NCBI RefSeq assembly: GCF_031882575.1
Contig: NZ_CP134772.1
Coordinates: 2,623,001 to 2,687,000, forward strand
Source: Pseudomonas sp. VD-NE ins
Lineage (GTDB): Bacteria > Pseudomonadota > Gammaproteobacteria > Pseudomonadales > Pseudomonadaceae
Length of the DNA: 64,000 bases
Direction of reading: 5' to 3'
Shown here: positions 44,475 to 53,195 of the stretch, piece after piece
How the letters are laid out: every line of letters starts with the position of its first letter
Position numbering within the stretch: position 1 is the first letter of the stretch
The notes under the pieces: model-generated
Databases searched by the model: none
Seen by the model: the letters and a program-made list of their open reading frames with translations, nothing else
Told to the model about the DNA's origin: nothing
Position numbers and translations under genes: made by a program

Positions 44475-45097
44475 TCACGGCGTACCGTTTCGACCGTGCA
44501 GTACGTAGCCGGGGCGCAGGCTCAAGCGCTCGTAGTAGGCTTTCACCGCAGCAAAATCCGGGTGAGCCAGTGGCGTTTCGAACCAGCGATTCACCGACAG
44601 CCCGATGGGAATGTCCGCCAGGGAAAACTGTTCGCCGCTGACGTAGGCGCTGGTCTTCTCCAACTGCCGGTCGAGGATGGCCATGTTCCGCGCCCAGTCG
44701 CGGCAACCGGCTGACAGTGCGGCGCTGTCCTGATGCTCAGGCGACTGTCGCACCAGCGACAGAAAGGCGTACGACCACGAGCGATTCAGCTCCGACGCTT
44801 GCCAGTCGATCCACTGATCGATCCGTGCCCGGGCTTGCGGTTCGCTCGGATAGAGCTGCGAACCGTCATAGCGCGACGCCAGATAACGAATGATCGTGTT
44901 CGATTCCCACAGCGTGAAATCACCGTCCTGAATCACCGGCACCATGGCACAAGGATTCAGCGCGAGAAATTCCGCATCGTTCGTCGGTTTGAACCCTGAC
45001 CCCCAGTCTTCTCGCGTGAAGGGAGGTGCAATTCAGCGCACGTCCACAGCACTTTGCGCACGTTGATCGATGAGGCTTTACCGAGTATTCGCAGCAC
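44475..45097 (-). pseudogene. Glutathione S-transferase, frameshifted near residue 26
   Basis: From GTG at 45097 (AAGGGA ahead) the frame reads VLRILGKASSINVRKVLWTC, then ELHLP, a normal GST start. At about 45018-45021 one base is missing; the next frame continues with [20 protein letters not shown] and [12 protein letters not shown], then the rest of the thioredoxin-like domain and the all-helical C-terminal domain ending at 44475. The two halves join exactly if one T is added in the CCTTC run. The intact downstream frame from ATG 44945 (156 residues) lacks the first strand and glutathione-binding Ser/Cys region and is unlikely to be active. A sequencing error cannot be excluded. Confidence 0.75.
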
Positions 45098-45153
45098 TGG
45101 ATGTCCCTTACCCAATCGTCGTCAGGCGTAAAGAAATACCACACCGCAACGGA

Positions 45154-45184
45154 GAAGGCCCGCACAGCGCGGGCCTTCTTTTTT
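45154..45184 (+). terminator. Intrinsic terminator without an obvious plus-strand gene
   Basis: The stem GAAGGCCCGC/GCGGGCCTTC with loop ACAGC is followed by six T bases. It points rightwards although both neighbouring genes run leftwards. It may stop antisense read-through from the HxlR side, or work in reverse for the NCS1 gene. Confidence 0.65.
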
Positions 45185-45196
45185 AGCGAATCAATC

Positions 45197-46612
45197 TCAC
45201 AAACTACTCGCCAGTTTCCCGCCCATCATCCGCCGACGATAAGACGTGTCGCGATTGGCCAGCCAGAAGTACAACGGCGAGGTCACCAGCAACCCCACCA
45301 GCCATGACAGATCCGCGCCATTGATGTGCGCCGACACCGGACCGACGTACAGCGGCGTGTTCATGAACGGGATCTGCACGGCGATGCCGATCGCGTAAGC
45401 CAGCAACGCCTGCGGGTTGTAGCGACCGTAGATGCCGCCGTCGACCTGGAAGATCGACTGGATGTTGTACTGGCCTTTGTGGATCGCGTAAAAGTCGATC
45501 AGGTTGATCGCCGTCCACGGCACCAACACCACCAGTAGTACCAGCACCATGTCGACGAAGTGGCCGATGAAGTCTTTCGAGGCGCCGACGGCGGCAAAGC
45601 AGCAGGCCATTAACACGATGATCGATATCACCGCACGGCTTTTGGCGGTGGGGATCCAGCGGTAGGCGAAGGTTTGCACCAGAGTGATCAGCGACAGCAC
45701 CGCGCCGTAGAGGTTGAGGGCGTTGTGGCTGATCACGCTGAGCAGAAACAGCACCAGCATCAGCGGGCCAATCGAGCCGGTGGCGAGTTTCACCGCGTCC
45801 ATGGTGTCCATGCCCACCGGAGTTGCCAGCACGGCGACGGCACCGAAGATGAACGCCAGACTCGAACCCAGCGCCGAACCCAGATAGGTCGTCCAGAAGG
45901 TCGACGAGACTTTGACATCCGCCGGCAAGTAACGCGAATAGTCGGACACGTAAGGTGCAAACGCGATCTGCCACAACGCTGCCAACGACACAGTGGCGAG
46001 CCAGCCGGACAGATTGAAGCTGCCACGGGTGAGGAAGTCGTCAGTCTGAATGTGGGTGAAGATGTAGCCGAAACCGACGACGATGCCGATCCCCAGCACC
46101 CAGGTGCCGATGCGGTTGAGCACGTGGATAAAGCGGTAGCCGATGATGCCGATGATCCCCGAGCCGAACGCGCCAATGACGATGCCCACCGGCACCGGAA
46201 CGCTGTCGACCACGCCATGCAACGATTTGCCGGCCAGCACGATGTTGGAGGCAAAGAAGCCGATGTACATGACGCCGGCAATCAACACCACCAGCAACGC
46301 GCCGAGGGAGCCGAACTGCGCGCGGCTCTGGATCATTTGCGGGATGCCCATCTGCGGGCCTTGCGCCGAGTGCAGCGCCATCAGCACGCCGCCGACCAGA
46401 TGGCCGACGAGAATCGCGACGATGCCCCAGAGCAGATTCAAGTGAAACAACTGCACGCCCAGCGCACCGGTGACGATGGGCAACGGCGCGATGTTGCCGC
46501 CGAACCAGAGCGTAAACAGATCCCTGACCTTTCCGTGGCGATCTTCGGGGGGCACATATCCTATCGTGTGTTTTTCAATCAGCGGAGCGGAGGATGCTGC
46601 AGGGGTAGCCAT
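45197..46612 (-). CDS. NCS1 family nucleobase/cytosine-type permease (first copy)
   Basis: The 471-residue transporter has twelve helices and NCS1 signatures: FTLWFGGNIAPLPIVTGALG, SAQGPQMGIPQMIQSRAQFG and SGWLATVSLAALWQIAFAPY. NCS1 proteins import nucleobases, allantoin, hydantoins and similar N-rings with H+ or Na+. A second, clearly related copy is at 56711-58123. The start ATG 46612 has GGAG seven bases ahead. It faces a LysR gene across 235 bp and is probably activated by it. Confidence 0.87.
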   Translation of the reverse strand: MATPAASSAPLIEKHTIGYVPPEDRHGKVRDLFTLWFGGNIAPLPIVTGALGVQLFHLNLLWGIVAILVGHLVGGVLMALHSAQGPQMGIPQMIQSRAQFGSLGALLVVLIAGVMYIGFFASNIVLAGKSLHGVVDSVPVPVGIVIGAFGSGIIGIIGYRFIHVLNRIGTWVLGIGIVVGFGYIFTHIQTDDFLTRGSFNLSGWLATVSLAALWQIAFAPYVSDYSRYLPADVKVSSTFWTTYLGSALGSSLAFIFGAVAVLATPVGMDTMDAVKLATGSIGPLMLVLFLLSVISHNALNLYGAVLSLITLVQTFAYRWIPTAKSRAVISIIVLMACCFAAVGASKDFIGHFVDMVLVLLVVLVPWTAINLIDFYAIHKGQYNIQSIFQVDGGIYGRYNPQALLAYAIGIAVQIPFMNTPLYVGPVSAHINGADLSWLVGLLVTSPLYFWLANRDTSYRRRMMGGKLASSL

Positions 46613-46847
46613 GACGAACTCCAAGGCAAGGATGAGTACGTGGACGTACTTCGGCAAGCGCCGGCACGGGCGGCGCATTTCTTGTTGAAGTGATCATGTG
46701 CAAAGCATCGCGAGAGATAAATTAGTAAGTTTGTTGCTACAGACCTTAAAAAAAATATGCTTGGGCTGGCGCCAGCGTCCGGTATGTTCAAGCTTGATCG
46801 TGCGCCAGGGAAACAGGGCGAACACCCGCGCTCTTTGGGAGACTCAC

Positions 46848-47759
46848 ATGGCCGCCTACAACCTGCGCCAACTCAAATACTTCGTCACCACCGCCGACTG
46901 CGGCAGCGTCGCCGAAGCCTCGCGCAAGCTCTACATCGCGCAGCCCTCGGTTTCCACTGCGATCAAGCATCTGGAAGAAAGCTTCGGCGTGCAGTTGTTC
47001 ATCCGTCACCACGCTCAAGGCGTGTCGCTGACGCCCAGTGGCTCGCGCTTTTATCGCAAGGCGCTGGAGCTGCTGCGGGTGGCCCACGAGTTCGAACAGA
47101 ACGCGCTGGCCGACAATGATGTAGTCGCGGGGCAGATCGATATCGGCTGTTTCGAAACCGTCGCACCGCTCTATCTGCCGCGCCTGATCGCCGGTTTCAA
47201 GGCGCGCTGGCCGGGGGTGGAAATCCGCATTCGTGATGGCGAGCAACAAGAACTGGTGCAGGCCCTGACCGCTGGCAGCATCGACGTGGCGATGCTGTTC
47301 GAACACGACCTGGACAGCACCATCGAAACCACGCCGCTGATGCCACCGCAACAGCCTTATGCGTTGCTGCCGGCCAGCCATCGCTTCGCGCAACAGGCAA
47401 AAGTGTCGCTGCATGATCTGGTGCTGGAACCGATGATCCTGCTCGACGTAGTGCCGAGCCGCACCTATTTCGTGAGCATTTTCGAAGAGCGCGGCCTGAC
47501 GCCGAATATCGTCTTCAGCTCGCCGTCGATCGAGATGGTGCGCGGTATGGTCGGTAATGGTTTCGGCTTTTCGATTCTGGTGACCAAACCGTTCAGCGAC
47601 TACACCTACGACGGCCAGCAAGTCGTGTGTGTGCCGCTGGTGGAAGACGTCACCGGTTCGGGATTGTCCGCAGCCTGGCTGCGCCGCGTGCAACTGACCA
47701 AACCGGCGCAGTTGTTTGTCGATCATTGCCGCGAAGAGTTGGCTCGATTGCACCCGTGA
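46848..47759 (+). CDS. LysR family regulator (CynR/OxyR-like)
   Basis: The 303-residue protein starts MAAYNLRQLKYFVTTADCGS with GGGAG before the ATG at 46848. HTH: SVAEASRKLYIAQPSVSTAI; the effector domain has IDIGCFETVAPLYLPRLIAG. Located between the divergent NCS1 gene and the convergent ArgE-type operon, it is the only regulator of this cluster and probably senses the transported compound or a breakdown product. Confidence 0.87.
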   Translation: MAAYNLRQLKYFVTTADCGSVAEASRKLYIAQPSVSTAIKHLEESFGVQLFIRHHAQGVSLTPSGSRFYRKALELLRVAHEFEQNALADNDVVAGQIDIGCFETVAPLYLPRLIAGFKARWPGVEIRIRDGEQQELVQALTAGSIDVAMLFEHDLDSTIETTPLMPPQQPYALLPASHRFAQQAKVSLHDLVLEPMILLDVVPSRTYFVSIFEERGLTPNIVFSSPSIEMVRGMVGNGFGFSILVTKPFSDYTYDGQQVVCVPLVEDVTGSGLSAAWLRRVQLTKPAQLFVDHCREELARLHP

Positions 47760-47777
47760 GTGCCGTCGAGCCAATAG

Positions 47778-48926
47778 TCAGAGGCTGATAAACGCCAGCA
47801 TTCGTTGCAGCATGGCATCGCACGCCTGCAACTGTTCGAGGCTGACAAACTCATCGGGTTTATGGCCCTGGTCCATGCTGCCGGGGCCGCAGACCACCGT
47901 GGGAATCCCCACCGCATCGAACAGACCGCCTTCAGTGCCAAACGCCACGGTGCCGAAATCCTTTGAACCGCAGAAGGCGGAAATCAACTCGGCAGCCTGG
48001 CTTTGCGCATCGGTGGCCAGCCCCGGATACGCCGACAAGGCGCTGAAGCGGATATCGCTTTGTGCACTGACGGCGCGCATGCGCGGCAGTACTTCGTGCT
48101 CGGCATAGGCTTTCAGCGCCTCGGCAACGAGGGCCGGATCCTGCGAGGGCAGGGCGCGGATCTCGAAGTCGAAACGGCAATCGGCGGGCACGATGTTCAA
48201 GGCTTTGCCGCCACTGATCACGCCGGTCTGCACCGTGCTGTAGGGCGGATCGAAGCGCGCATCGTGATGCTCCGGCGCTTTCAACTGCTGGCCGAGGCGA
48301 CCCAGTTCGCCGATCAGTTCGGCGGCGTATTCAATCGCGTTGACCCCGAGCGGCGCATAAGCCGAATGGCACGGATGGCCGTGGACGTCGCAGCGCATCG
48401 CCAGTTTGCCTTTATGGCCAAGCACCGGTTTCAGTTCGGTCGGTTCGCCGATGATGCACAGCAACGGCTTGATCGGGCGTTGCTGCAAGACCTTGAGCAA
48501 CGAGCGCACGCCGAGGCAGCCAACCTCTTCGTCGTAAGACAGGGCAATGTGCACCGGCAGGCGCAGCGGCGTTTTAAGCAGCAACGGCACCAAGGCCAGC
48601 ACGCAGGCGATATAACCCTTCATGTCTGCGGTACCGCGCCCAAACACCTTGCCGTCGCGTTCGGTCAGTTCGAACGGCGGCAACGTCCACGGCTGGCCAT
48701 CGACCGGCACCACATCGGTGTGCCCGGACAGCACGATGCCCGGTTGATCCACCGGGCCGATCGTGGCGAACAGGTTGGCTTTGCTGCGCTCATCGTTGTA
48801 GATCAGCGCGCAGGGCACGTCGAAACTGGCGAGGTAATCGCGGACGAATTCGATCAACTGCAGGTTGGACTCACGGCTGGTGGTATCGAACGCCACCAGT
48901 GCCTTGAGCAACTCGACGCTGTTCAT
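47778..48926 (-). CDS. ArgE/DapE family N-acyl amino acid deacylase (M20)
   Basis: The 382-residue metallohydrolase has the M20 motifs: SGHTDVVPVDGQPW (His and Asp metal ligands, about 68-70), GRGTADMKGY (bridging Asp), SYDEEVGCLG (catalytic Glu), IIGEPTEL and the late GPGSMDQGHKPDE with the last histidine. It is closest by eye to acetylornithine deacetylases but sits in an oxygenase-RidA-DUF1028 operon, not near arginine genes. Its ATG overlaps the DUF1028 stop. The likely role is cleaving an N-acyl group from an intermediate of that pathway. Confidence 0.85.
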   Translation of the reverse strand: MNSVELLKALVAFDTTSRESNLQLIEFVRDYLASFDVPCALIYNDERSKANLFATIGPVDQPGIVLSGHTDVVPVDGQPWTLPPFELTERDGKVFGRGTADMKGYIACVLALVPLLLKTPLRLPVHIALSYDEEVGCLGVRSLLKVLQQRPIKPLLCIIGEPTELKPVLGHKGKLAMRCDVHGHPCHSAYAPLGVNAIEYAAELIGELGRLGQQLKAPEHHDARFDPPYSTVQTGVISGGKALNIVPADCRFDFEIRALPSQDPALVAEALKAYAEHEVLPRMRAVSAQSDIRFSALSAYPGLATDAQSQAAELISAFCGSKDFGTVAFGTEGGLFDAVGIPTVVCGPGSMDQGHKPDEFVSLEQLQACDAMLQRMLAFISL

Positions 48927-49600
48927 CGATCATCCCCGGCCACGCCATAGCCCGGTGCTTTGGCCGGATCGAGGGCGCGGTCGATGTAATCCTGAAGCTG
49001 TGGCGCATAGGCATTCCAGAGCTTTTGCAACTGGCCGATCGGGTCTTCATCAGCCCAGTCGACGCGCAGGTTGACGATCGGCCAGGTCTGCTCGCCGACC
49101 ACCACGACAGCGGCCGAATGCACGGGACCGGCTTCGCCACCGAGGGCTTGTGCGGCGTGCAGGGCTTTGAGCAGGCGATCGGCGAGTTGACCTTCGCCGT
49201 CCTCAAAGGCACTGACCATGGCTTCGATCACCGAACGCCCGGCGAGCATGTTGCCGGCCGCTACGCACTGTTCGCCGGTGACGGCGTTGTGCACGCCGAG
49301 GGTTTGCGCACCGCTGAAATGTGCAGTCTGGCCGAGGTGGTTGATCGCGGTGATCTGGCGGTACTGGCTGTAGCCGTTGCGGGTCAGGACTTTGTCCAGC
49401 GCATCGTCCGGCGCCAAACCTTGCTCCATCAGCGCGAGGACTTCCGGGCCGAGTGACGGCAGGGTGATGTTCTGGCTCGACACCGCGCCGACACCCGGCA
49501 GCAGCCACGGGCAACGGGCGCCGACGGCGATGCTGGAGGAACTGATGGCGACACCGAACTGGCCGGTTTCGGCGCAGCGAGCTGCGATTGAAAAGGTCAT
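48923..49600 (-). CDS. DUF1028 family protein (Ntn-hydrolase-like fold family)
   Basis: The 225-residue protein starts MTFSIAARCAETGQFGVAIS and contains GAVSSQNITLPSLGPEVL, and HNAVTGEQCVAAGNMLAG, the core of DUF1028. The family is unstudied; the fold is described as resembling Ntn hydrolases, so an amidase role is possible. AGGAG precedes the ATG at 49600. Reading further upstream (49678) runs into a REP element. It is coupled to the ArgE-type gene. Confidence 0.82.
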   Translation of the reverse strand: MTFSIAARCAETGQFGVAISSSSIAVGARCPWLLPGVGAVSSQNITLPSLGPEVLALMEQGLAPDDALDKVLTRNGYSQYRQITAINHLGQTAHFSGAQTLGVHNAVTGEQCVAAGNMLAGRSVIEAMVSAFEDGEGQLADRLLKALHAAQALGGEAGPVHSAAVVVVGEQTWPIVNLRVDWADEDPIGQLQKLWNAYAPQLQDYIDRALDPAKAPGYGVAGDDR

Positions 49601-49636
49601 CTGCTTACTCCTTTCTAGGAAGATGTTGTCCTTGAG

Positions 49637-49711
49637 GGCCTCTTCGCGAGCAGGCTCGCTCCCACATTTGAAATGCATTCCATTGTGGGAGCGAGCCTGC
49701 TCGCGAAGGCC
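49637..49711. repeat. REP pair inside the FMO-RidA-DUF1028-ArgE operon
   Basis: Inverted copies of CTTCGCGAGCAGGCTCGCTC (49637-49666) and its complement (49684-49711) lie between co-directional RidA and DUF1028 genes. It may stabilise upstream mRNA or reduce downstream expression. Confidence 0.85.
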
Positions 49712-49729
49712 ATAACGCGGTGTACCTGC

Positions 49730-50146
49730 TTACTCAGGAATCACCGCAATCACATCAATCTCCATCAACCACTGCGGCTGCCCCAGCGCCGACACCACCA
49801 GCCCGGTGGAAATCGGGAACACGCCTTTAAGCCACTTGCCGACCTCGCCATACACCGCCTCGCGATAACGCGGGTCGATCAGGTAAGTCGTGGTTTTGAC
49901 GATATGACTCATATCACTGCCGGCTTCTTCCAGCAGTTGCTTGACGTTGCGCATCGCTTGTTCAGCCTGCGCACGCGGATCACCCAGGCCCACCAGATTG
50001 CCGTCGAAATCAGTGCCGACCTGGCCGCGCACATACACGGTGTTGCCAGCACGAACGGCTTGGCACAGGTCGTTGTCCAGCGTCTGGTTCGGGTAAGTGT
50101 CTTTGGTGTTGAACATGCGGATGCGAGTGTGGGTTGGCTGGGTCAT
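49730..50146 (-). CDS. RidA (YjgF/YER057c/UK114) family protein
   Basis: The 138-residue protein has the RidA fold: YPNQTLDNDLCQAVRAGNTV, VYVRGQVGTDFDGNLVGLGD, TTTYLIDPRYREAVY and the C-terminal strand WLMEIDVIAVIPE. Canonical RidA hydrolyses reactive enamines/imines. The position of the essential arginine (Arg105 in Salmonella RidA, in the PARS segment) reads FPISTGLVVS here, so it is probably not a standard 2-aminoacrylate deaminase but a specialised pathway member. It is 58 bp downstream of the flavin monooxygenase. Confidence 0.85.
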   Translation of the reverse strand: MTQPTHTRIRMFNTKDTYPNQTLDNDLCQAVRAGNTVYVRGQVGTDFDGNLVGLGDPRAQAEQAMRNVKQLLEEAGSDMSHIVKTTTYLIDPRYREAVYGEVGKWLKGVFPISTGLVVSALGQPQWLMEIDVIAVIPE

Positions 50147-50204
50147 GGAGCGCTCCTGAAGAAGGTTTGCCCCGGCGCAATCGGCGCCGGTGCGAAAAAG
50201 GCAA

Positions 50205-51524
50205 TCAAGCGTCGACGGTGTCGGTGGCTTTGCTGTGGGTGTTCTGGTGCAACTCGGCTTCACGCTGCTCGGCATCGCGGTAGTCCAGATACTTGCGCTG
50301 GGTGGCGATGTGATCGGCGACGTGCTTGGCGTCGTGCCACACGCCCCAGATAAACGACGAACCCCGGCGCGACTGCCACGGCAGCCCGAGGAAATACACC
50401 CCCGGCTCGCTCGACACGCCGCGCTGATGCACAGGCTTGCCCTTGTCATCGAACGCCGCGACCTGCAGCCACGAATAATCCACGGCAAACCCGGTGGCCC
50501 AGATGATCGAGGTGACGCCAGCCTTGGCCAGATCGAGATCGGCCAATGGGTTTTTCACGCACTCGGGATCCGGATAGGTTTCGCGCGCTTGCGGTTCTTC
50601 CGGCAGATCGAGGCCATTGCGCTCGATGTAGGCATCGGCAGCATCCAGCAGCGCCAGGTAGTTTTCGTCGCCGCGAGTAAGGTTGCCGACGAGGTCCTGC
50701 TTGAAGCTCACCACGCCGTTATTGAACGATTCTGTAACGCCGACCAGGGTCATGCCGCGATGGGCCAGACCACGGAAATCGATGGTGCGACCGCCATGGG
50801 CGCCACTGACCGCGATGGTCACGTGCTCACGCCCCGGTTTCATCGCCGCTTGATCCCACTCGCCGAGCACGCCCAGCCACCAGCAGAAATCCCGGTTGCG
50901 GTAAGCGCGAGGCGGGCGGTCATGGGCGCCGACCGACAGGTAAACCTGCTTGCCGGAACGTTGCAATTCATCGGCAATCTGCACACCGGAGGAACCTGCG
51001 CCCACCACCAGCACCGCGCCTGCCGGCAGTTGCTGCGGGTTGCGGTAGTCAGCGGAGTGGATCTGCAGCAGGCGTTCGTCTTGCGGGGCAATCGCCGGGA
51101 TCACCGGTTTCTGGAACGGGCCAGTGGCGGCGACGACGCGGCTGGCTTCGATTACGCCTTCGGAGGTCTCGACAGTGAAACCCGGGCGTCCGACATTGCG
51201 CACCACGCTTTTCACTTCCACGCCGGTACGGATCGGTGCATTGAACTTCTTCGCGTAGGCTTCGAAGTAATCGGCGACGCGTTCTTTCGGGGCGAAACCG
51301 TCGGGATCGACATCATCGAATTCCAGGCCAGGGAAGCGGTCGTGCCATGCCGGGCCGTTGGCAACCAGCGAGTCCCAGCGCCCGGTGCGCCAGCGTTCGG
51401 CAATGCGATTGCGCTCCAGCACAAGGTGCGGCACGCCGAGTTTGCTCAGGTGCTCGCTCATGGCGACGCCTGCCTGGCCGGCACCCACGATCAGCGTGTC
51501 TGTTTTTATTATTTCAGGGGTCAT
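50205..51524 (-). CDS. Flavin-dependent monooxygenase, CzcO/YUCCA-like
   Basis: The 439-residue enzyme has two Rossmann motifs, LIVGAGQAGVAMSEHL (from residue 12) and VLVVGAGSSGVQIADEL (about residue 171), between them VVAATGPFQKPVIPAI, and the second-half ATGFAVDYSWL. This layout is that of NAD(P)H-dependent class B monooxygenases that hydroxylate N or insert oxygen. The substrate is unknown. It heads an operon with RidA, DUF1028 and ArgE-type genes and is first transcribed from an AT-rich region at about 51600-51660. Confidence 0.85.
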   Translation of the reverse strand: MTPEIIKTDTLIVGAGQAGVAMSEHLSKLGVPHLVLERNRIAERWRTGRWDSLVANGPAWHDRFPGLEFDDVDPDGFAPKERVADYFEAYAKKFNAPIRTGVEVKSVVRNVGRPGFTVETSEGVIEASRVVAATGPFQKPVIPAIAPQDERLLQIHSADYRNPQQLPAGAVLVVGAGSSGVQIADELQRSGKQVYLSVGAHDRPPRAYRNRDFCWWLGVLGEWDQAAMKPGREHVTIAVSGAHGGRTIDFRGLAHRGMTLVGVTESFNNGVVSFKQDLVGNLTRGDENYLALLDAADAYIERNGLDLPEEPQARETYPDPECVKNPLADLDLAKAGVTSIIWATGFAVDYSWLQVAAFDDKGKPVHQRGVSSEPGVYFLGLPWQSRRGSSFIWGVWHDAKHVADHIATQRKYLDYRDAEQREAELHQNTHSKATDTVDA

Positions 51525-51730
51525 CTCTACATCCTTCCTAGCAAGGCAGTGGGATTCGGGCCGCTGTTGGCTTGTCCGTTTGGCTTGAGGTCAGACTAGG
51601 GAGAGGGGGGATATCGGTAAAATATTATTAAGCTGGGATGTGAAGATAAAATTCTGATGCAGAAGGGCGAAAGCCTTTGAATACGCGGCTTTCAGTTGTT
51701 GGAGGGGGAAGAGAGGGGCGAGTGTGGCCC

Positions 51731-51997
51731 CTATATTTCGCGCGAACCTTTGTGCGCCAGTGTGTCACCGGTCAGGAGTTTTTTCGCTGTCTCGGGCTCA
51801 TTCGGCAATTGGCCGCTGAGATCCCAGATCTCGAGCATTTTTGCGAACTCGAAAGCGTGGCGCGGGTCGAGCTGGATCCAGTGCTGGAAAGCCTGACGAT
51901 CAGCCGGCGGGCAATCGTCATCCTGCAGGCGCATGCACCAATCAGCGGCTTGGCTAGCGATGTCTTCGTCTATTTCGTTGCAGTCGGAAGGGGGCAT
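51731..51997 (-). CDS. Orphan DUF4880/FecR N-terminal-domain protein (88 aa)
   Basis: The protein reads DIASQAADWCMRLQDDDCPP, then DRQAFQHWIQLDPRHAFEF, the N-terminal cytoplasmic domain of FecR anti-sigma/sigma-regulators. A complete FecR has about 320 residues with a membrane helix and a periplasmic part; here it stops after the first domain and no sigma factor is near. AGGA lies before the ATG at 51997. It may be a remnant or a free anti-sigma-like peptide. Confidence 0.68.
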   Translation of the reverse strand: MPPSDCNEIDEDIASQAADWCMRLQDDDCPPADRQAFQHWIQLDPRHAFEFAKMLEIWDLSGQLPNEPETAKKLLTGDTLAHKGSREI

Positions 51998-52091
51998 GGG
52001 CAGGTTCCTGATTGGCCGGATAACGCACCCTACAAAGCGGACTGGGAAAAAAATGTCAAAACGGCGTGATGATCGGCTGGGTGCGTTTGCA

Positions 52092-52173
52092 GCGGACCTT
52101 CACGCGGTCCGCGCGGGTTGCCATTATCGGCAAAACGCGAGCAAATGCCGACACCGATTTGCTCGGCAATGGC
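52092..52173. other. Two consecutive hairpins in intergenic DNA
   Basis: GCGGACC-N7-GGTCCGC at 52092-52112 is followed by a nested structure with arms GCCATT/AATGGC (52120, 52168) and CGAGCAAAT/ATTTGCTCG (52138, 52157). There is no ORF; it may be a structured RNA or a remnant of a mobile end. Confidence 0.45.
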
Positions 52174-52208
52174 CCTGACGATAGATCGTCCCGGTCGAGA
52201 CGCAGAGC

Positions 52209-52246
52209 CGCAAAAAGTCCGTCAAACCGATCTGACGGACTTGTTC
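52209..52246 (-). terminator. Intrinsic terminator of the alpha/beta hydrolase gene
   Basis: The stem AAGTCCGTCA/TGACGGACTT with an eight-base loop, followed on the minus strand by TTTTTG, lies 12 bp after the hydrolase stop. Confidence 0.8.
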
Positions 52247-52257
52247 ACGACAAATTT

Positions 52258-53076
52258 TCAGCGCTGGAGAAACGCCAGCAGATCCTCATTCAAGGCCTGC
52301 GCATGCGTCACCGCAAAACCGTGCGGCGCCCCGGCGTAAACCTTCAGTTCAGCGCCCTTGATCTGCGCCGCCGCCTGTTTGCCGGTGGTTTCGAGCGGCA
52401 CGATCTGATCACCGTCGCCATGGATCACCAGCGTCGGCACGTCGATCTTGGCCATGTCCGGGCGGAAGTCGGTTTCCGCGAACGCCGTGACGCAATCCAC
52501 CGTGCCTTTGAGCGAGGCCATCAGGGCGATATTCAGCGTCTGCGTGAGCACGCCGTCAGAGACTTTCTGGCCCTGATTGGTGCCATAGAACGGCGCGGCG
52601 AAATCGGCGATGAACTGCGCACGATCCTGCAGCAGGCCGGCCTTGATGCCGTCAAACACTGAACTATCGACGCCCTGCGGGAAGTCGGCTTTCTTGCCGA
52701 ACAGCGGTGTCACCGCGCCCAACAACACCAGACCGGCAACCCGCTCGCTGCCATGCCGGGCGATGTAGCGGCTGACGTCGCCGCCACCCATGGAGAAGCC
52801 CACCAGCGTCACATCGCGCAGGTCCAGGTGATTGATCAGTTGCGCGATGTCATCGGCGAAGGTGTCGTAGTCATAACCGGTCCACGGCTGGTCGGAACGG
52901 CCGAAACCACGACGATCGAAGGCAATCGTGCGATAGCCACGGCTGCTCAGGTATTCCATCTGGTATTCCCACATATCGGCATCCAGCGGCCAGCCGTGAC
53001 TGAACAGCACAGGTTTGCCGCTGCCCCAATCCTTGTAGTAGATCTCGGTACCGTCTTGCGTGGTGAAAGTGCTCAT
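52258..53076 (-). CDS. Alpha/beta hydrolase, non-haem chloroperoxidase type
   Basis: The 272-residue enzyme has the nucleophile elbow GFSMGGGDVSRYIARHG (serine about residue 96), the oxyanion segment SHGWPLDADMWEYQ, an acid in HGDGDQIVPLE and the histidine in APHGFAVTHA, typical of cofactor-free haloperoxidase/aryl esterase relatives. The start ATG 53076 follows AGGAG. It diverges from an HxlR regulator, suggesting induction by a toxic or aromatic compound. The reaction is unknown. Confidence 0.87.
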   Translation of the reverse strand: MSTFTTQDGTEIYYKDWGSGKPVLFSHGWPLDADMWEYQMEYLSSRGYRTIAFDRRGFGRSDQPWTGYDYDTFADDIAQLINHLDLRDVTLVGFSMGGGDVSRYIARHGSERVAGLVLLGAVTPLFGKKADFPQGVDSSVFDGIKAGLLQDRAQFIADFAAPFYGTNQGQKVSDGVLTQTLNIALMASLKGTVDCVTAFAETDFRPDMAKIDVPTLVIHGDGDQIVPLETTGKQAAAQIKGAELKVYAGAPHGFAVTHAQALNEDLLAFLQR

Positions 53077-53195
53077 GGAAACTCCTGCTTCGGGGTTCAG
53101 TGCCGAAATGGCGGCATTCACTATCAGCGCAAAGCGCTCCGGCTACTTGTATGCAGGTGCTGGTTTTGCGTCGGTCCAGGCGTGAACGTGTCTTG

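Noticed and set aside
45674..46693. 339-codon plus-strand frame opposite the NCS1 gene
   Set aside because: His/Asp/Gln-rich composition typical of antisense of a membrane protein.
50190..51599. 469-codon plus-strand frame opposite the flavin monooxygenase
   Set aside because: Shadow; the Rossmann motifs are on the minus strand.
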